The translations under genes were made by a program, and so were the position numbers. This document shows, in pieces, positions 5,116-7,270 of a stretch of DNA of 7,270 bases. The notes below the pieces were generated by a model, which was not told where the DNA came from, searched no databases, and worked only from the letters and a program-made list of their open reading frames with translations. The first letter of the stretch is position 1; every line of letters begins with the position of its first letter. The DNA lies in the NCBI GenBank assembly GCA_015520395.1, contig WAQG01000175.1, forward strand, positions 1 to 7,270. Direction: 5' to 3'. The DNA comes from Candidatus Geoarchaeota archaeon (lineage in GTDB: Archaea > Thermoproteota > Thermoprotei > Gearchaeales > WAQG01).

Positions 5116-5876
5116 GGCTGGCGGCGATACTCATATCGATCCTGTTACTCCTCCCCGCAGCCCACACAGCCCAAGGGGTGAAGGTGTTTAAGCTATCGGT
5201 GGGGATAGGCGCCAAGTCCTCCTACATCATCGTCGAGGCGTATAATGCCAGCGTCGGGGAATATTACTTCAGGACTGGGGACAGGATCGACTATACGGTC
5301 ATGGGGAGACTCACCATAAACATAACCTACACCAATGGATCTACCGCCTTCATGGTTGAAATACCACTATGCAACGTCAGGATCAACGGAAAGCTCATAA
5401 TGATCAACGACACGCCCCAGAGAATAGGGCTTTACAGCCCGTATGCGCCGCCGGGCAGGGAGTACTGGGAGGCACAGCTCCTCGTCCTAAGGGATCTCAA
5501 GAGGAGCTATGAGAGGGTGGGCGGAGAACTCGAATACTCCATAAGCTTCAAGGAGGGTAGGGCGAGGCTCACGACCTACATACGCTCTAGGGATAAGGGT
5601 GAGATGGAGGAGGAGATAGAGGTGGATATGGCCTCGGGCAGGCTCCTGAGGTTCCGGAGGGTTCTGAGAAGCTCCACGGGAGACGTGTGGAAGATCTTTG
5701 AAGGCGTGTATACCGGCGAGGCGCCTGGAGGCGGGGAGACGAGCAAGCCCCCAACCAGCACAACGTCTAAGCCATCCTGGGAGCCGCGAGGGGGCTCGCT
5801 CCTGTGGATCGGCGTCCTGGCCGCCATGGTCGTAATAGTCTTGCTGGGTGGAATCCTTACACGTGGAAGACGTTGA
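5112..5876 (+). CDS. Secreted, C-terminally anchored membrane protein of unknown function
   Basis: I do not recognise this family. The product is 254 residues. An N-terminal signal peptide (about 1-20, Leu/Ile-rich core, ending HTA before Gln21) is followed by an extracellular domain to about residue 203 that looks mostly beta-stranded. It has four N-glycosylation sequons (Asn45, Asn70, Asn75, Asn99) and a single Cys87. A Gly/Ser/Thr/Pro linker (about 204-226) leads to one membrane helix (about 230-249) and a basic RGRR end that would stay in the cytoplasm. This is the usual plan of archaeal surface proteins. ATG 5112 is chosen because it begins the signal peptide and overlaps the stop of the SagB-type gene; the frame is open further upstream, but only as an out-of-frame reading of that gene. 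The coupling suggests the two products act together, though how is unknown. Its last 20 bp overlap the convergent DUF401 gene. Confidence 0.85.
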   Translation: MRLAAILISILLLLPAAHTAQGVKVFKLSVGIGAKSSYIIVEAYNASVGEYYFRTGDRIDYTVMGRLTINITYTNGSTAFMVEIPLCNVRINGKLIMINDTPQRIGLYSPYAPPGREYWEAQLLVLRDLKRSYERVGGELEYSISFKEGRARLTTYIRSRDKGEMEEEIEVDMASGRLLRFRRVLRSSTGDVWKIFEGVYTGEAPGGGETSKPPTSTTSKPSWEPRGGSLLWIGVLAAMVVIVLLGGILTRGRR

Positions 5877-7083
5877 TCTGAGAAAGAATGTATACGGACA
5901 CTAGGGTTAACGCTATGTTAAGAACAGCTGCCGGGATGATGTAAATGTAAATGTTCCTGTATCGGGAGTTGTAGTGTTCGGCTGTTAGAACCAGGCATAG
6001 GTGAACCGGGGAGAGCATCACCCCCAGGAAGCCGCCCATGTAGCCGACCAGCATGGGGAGGCTGTTTATGTGCCCATCGCTCAGCAGGATGTTTGTCATG
6101 AGTGGGAAGGCTGTCCCGGCGAAGACAAATTCGCCGCTGGTTGCAACGCCTATCATGAATGGGATTATGAAGGAGACGATGAGTACGGGGACGCTGTGTT
6201 GTTCCAGGAGCCTGTAGAGGTGGGCTGCAGCCCCGGATTCGGCTATGAACTCCCTATATATCATGACGGCCAAGACTATCACTATTATCTTGGCGTTAAG
6301 GGCGAACTTCAGGCCCTCCACCAGCCTATCCCTGCTGGGCCTAAGGGTCAGGAGGACTGGCACCAGGGTTGCCAGGAGGGCGTAGGCAACGCTTATCTTC
6401 AGACCTATCGTCAGGATGGCTATCAGGATGAACGGCCAGACGCCCCTGAGGATTCCTCCCAACTTAAGGCTCCTGCGGCACCCTGAGTTGCCCAGCCTAG
6501 CCATCATGGGGAGAGAGACTATGAGGCCCGATAGGATGGCCCCTATGGTTATCGGGTAGGTGGCAGCTATCACGCTGTATACTGAGACTCCCAGGACGGC
6601 GGCGGTTATGATGAGGCCCTGGTAGATAGGCCAGACGGAGACCCACACATGCCTGAACCAGTAGTTGAGGTAGGATGCGAAGCTCGGCTTCAAGCCTAGG
6701 CGTTCAAAATAGTGCTCCTTCAGGGTCATGGCTGAGACGAGGGCGCCCCCCGGCATCGGTATAAGCCCTATGACGGCTGGAATTGAATAGCCAGCGAACC
6801 TGCAGCCGAGGGCGGCGAAGGAGTCCGTCAGCATGTCGAGAACCCCGCCGACCTTCAGCTCGTACGACATGAAGAGGGCCATAACAAATATCGAGACTAC
6901 CATGTATGTCCTTATGTTGGTTAGGGCCCTGAGGATCGACAAGAGCATGCCTAGGGGGCTTAGCGCCAGAACCCCGTAGACCACGGTTGAGAGGACGACG
7001 GCAACCGCAACATTAACTCTAACGATAACCAGTATGAAGAGCACCAGCACCGAGGCGATGAAGGCTATGAGCGGACTGATCAT
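5857..7083 (-). CDS. DUF401 family polytopic membrane protein
   Basis: The product is 408 residues and extremely hydrophobic, with roughly 10-12 membrane helices. Two stretches typical of the DUF401 family are visible: IPMPGGALVSAMTL (about 108-121) and GYMGGFLGVMLSPVHLCLVLTAEHY (about 347-371). A further polar patch, NYWFRHVWVSVWP (140-152), lies between them. DUF401 proteins are predicted integral membrane transporters related to the ion-transporter superfamily; their substrate is unknown. The paired Gly/Pro motifs probably form re-entrant or unwound helix segments at a transport site. ATG 7083 is preferred to the adjoining TTG 7086. A TTTTTATTTT box about 31 nt upstream implies a leaderless start. 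The 3' end overlaps the convergent membrane-protein gene by 20 bp. Confidence 0.9.
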   Translation of the reverse strand: MISPLIAFIASVLVLFILVIVRVNVAVAVVLSTVVYGVLALSPLGMLLSILRALTNIRTYMVVSIFVMALFMSYELKVGGVLDMLTDSFAALGCRFAGYSIPAVIGLIPMPGGALVSAMTLKEHYFERLGLKPSFASYLNYWFRHVWVSVWPIYQGLIITAAVLGVSVYSVIAATYPITIGAILSGLIVSLPMMARLGNSGCRRSLKLGGILRGVWPFILIAILTIGLKISVAYALLATLVPVLLTLRPSRDRLVEGLKFALNAKIIVIVLAVMIYREFIAESGAAAHLYRLLEQHSVPVLIVSFIIPFMIGVATSGEFVFAGTAFPLMTNILLSDGHINSLPMLVGYMGGFLGVMLSPVHLCLVLTAEHYNSRYRNIYIYIIPAAVLNIALTLVSVYILSQINVFHV

Positions 7084-7109
7084 CAACCCGAGAATCAGAA
7101 GCAGGCCAC

Positions 7110-7119
7110 AAAATAAAAA
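7110..7119 (-). promoter_or_regulatory. TATA box of the DUF401 gene
   Basis: Read on the minus strand, TTTTTATTTT is centred about 31 nt before ATG 7083. No Shine-Dalgarno-like motif precedes the ATG, which agrees with a leaderless transcript. The same T-rich bases could also end transcription of the sRNA encoded just upstream. Confidence 0.5.
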
Positions 7120-7157
7120 CTTGCATTACTATGGCGTCTGAAACGTTCCTGACTGTG

Positions 7158-7212
7158 GGTCAGCACCAGAAACCCTCTTCACAGGGCTCCGACAATCAAG
7201 CTTTCATCATCC
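7158..7212 (-). ncRNA. C/D box sRNA candidate, double guide (sRNA B)
   Basis: Read on the minus strand the parts are: GG (7212-7211), C box ATGATGA (7210-7204, perfect), 12-nt guide AAGCTTGATTGT (7203-7192), D' box CGGA (7191-7188, one mismatch to CTGA), 5-nt spacer, C' box GTGAAGA (7182-7176, one mismatch), 12-nt guide GGGTTTCTGGTG (7175-7164), D box CTGA (7163-7160), CC (7159-7158). Imperfect internal boxes with perfect outer boxes are common in archaeal C/D sRNAs. By the N-plus-5 rule the D' guide would direct methylation of the fifth base (U) of ACAAUCAAGCUU, and the D guide the fifth base (A) of CACCAGAAACCC. I could not place these targets in an rRNA or tRNA from memory. A strong palindromic TATA box lies about 28 nt upstream. 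Confidence 0.75.
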
Positions 7213-7233
7213 AAGCTAAATAGGCTCTGAGGA

Positions 7234-7243
7234 GTTATATAAC
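7234..7243 (-). promoter_or_regulatory. Palindromic TATA box upstream of sRNA B
   Basis: GTTATATAAC is a perfect palindrome and a strong archaeal TATA match. Its centre is about 28 nt from the C box of sRNA B on the minus strand, so transcription would begin within 1-4 nt of that box. Being symmetric, it could also serve a plus-strand gene starting just beyond the window. Confidence 0.55.
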
Positions 7244-7270
7244 GTTTCCAGCGACACGAACTGAAAAACC

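Noticed and set aside
5926..5960. GGGATGATGT on the plus strand within the DUF401 gene, resembling a GG-plus-C-box start
   Set aside because: No D' or D box follows at 12-nt spacing; it is explained as antisense of coding sequence.
1..7270. tRNA or rRNA genes, CRISPR arrays, insertion sequences, attachment sites
   Set aside because: No tRNA arms, no regularly spaced direct repeats, no transposase-like product and no terminal inverted repeats were seen in any intergenic stretch.

Overview
The window looks like accessory chromosome from a hyperthermophilic archaeon, most likely a TACK-type lineage (Thermoproteota or Korarchaeota); that lineage call is inference. The support is as follows. Arginine and isoleucine codons are dominated by AGG/AGA and ATA. 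Starts are either leaderless, with a TATA-like box centred about 30 nt before the ATG, or preceded by a short GGTG-type Shine-Dalgarno. The secreted protease has the calcium-loop layout of Thermococcus Tk-subtilisin. Two non-coding stretches fit the archaeal C/D box sRNA plan.

Layout from left to right: (1) the 3' part of a beta-helical, bactofilin-like polymer-forming protein (+). (2) A 390-bp gene-poor stretch with a structured element at about 600-645, a G-quadruplex-type tract at 734-766 and only tiny ORFs. (3) An acyl-CoA dehydrogenase (-) diverging from a PfpI/DJ-1 family protein (+). (4) A C/D box sRNA candidate on the minus strand that overlaps the end of the PfpI gene. (5) A secreted subtilisin-like protease (+) with its own promoter. 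(6) A two-gene unit (+) of a SagB/nitroreductase-type flavoprotein and a secreted, C-terminally anchored membrane protein, joined by an ATGA stop/start overlap. (7) A DUF401 polytopic membrane protein (-) converging on that unit with a 20-bp overlap. (8) A second C/D box sRNA candidate (-) upstream of the DUF401 gene, with a palindromic TATA box at the expected distance.

The protein genes do not form one obvious pathway. The ATGA-linked pair is the only clear co-translated unit. PfpI and the subtilase fit protein or carbonyl-damage handling and extracellular proteolysis. The dehydrogenase fits acyl-CoA oxidation. The most interesting content is non-coding: two sRNAs that each have two 12-nt guides between C, D', C' and D boxes. 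The region at 612-640 repeats three pieces of the second sRNA in the same order, including its full 12-nt D guide, and may be a decayed or rearranged copy.
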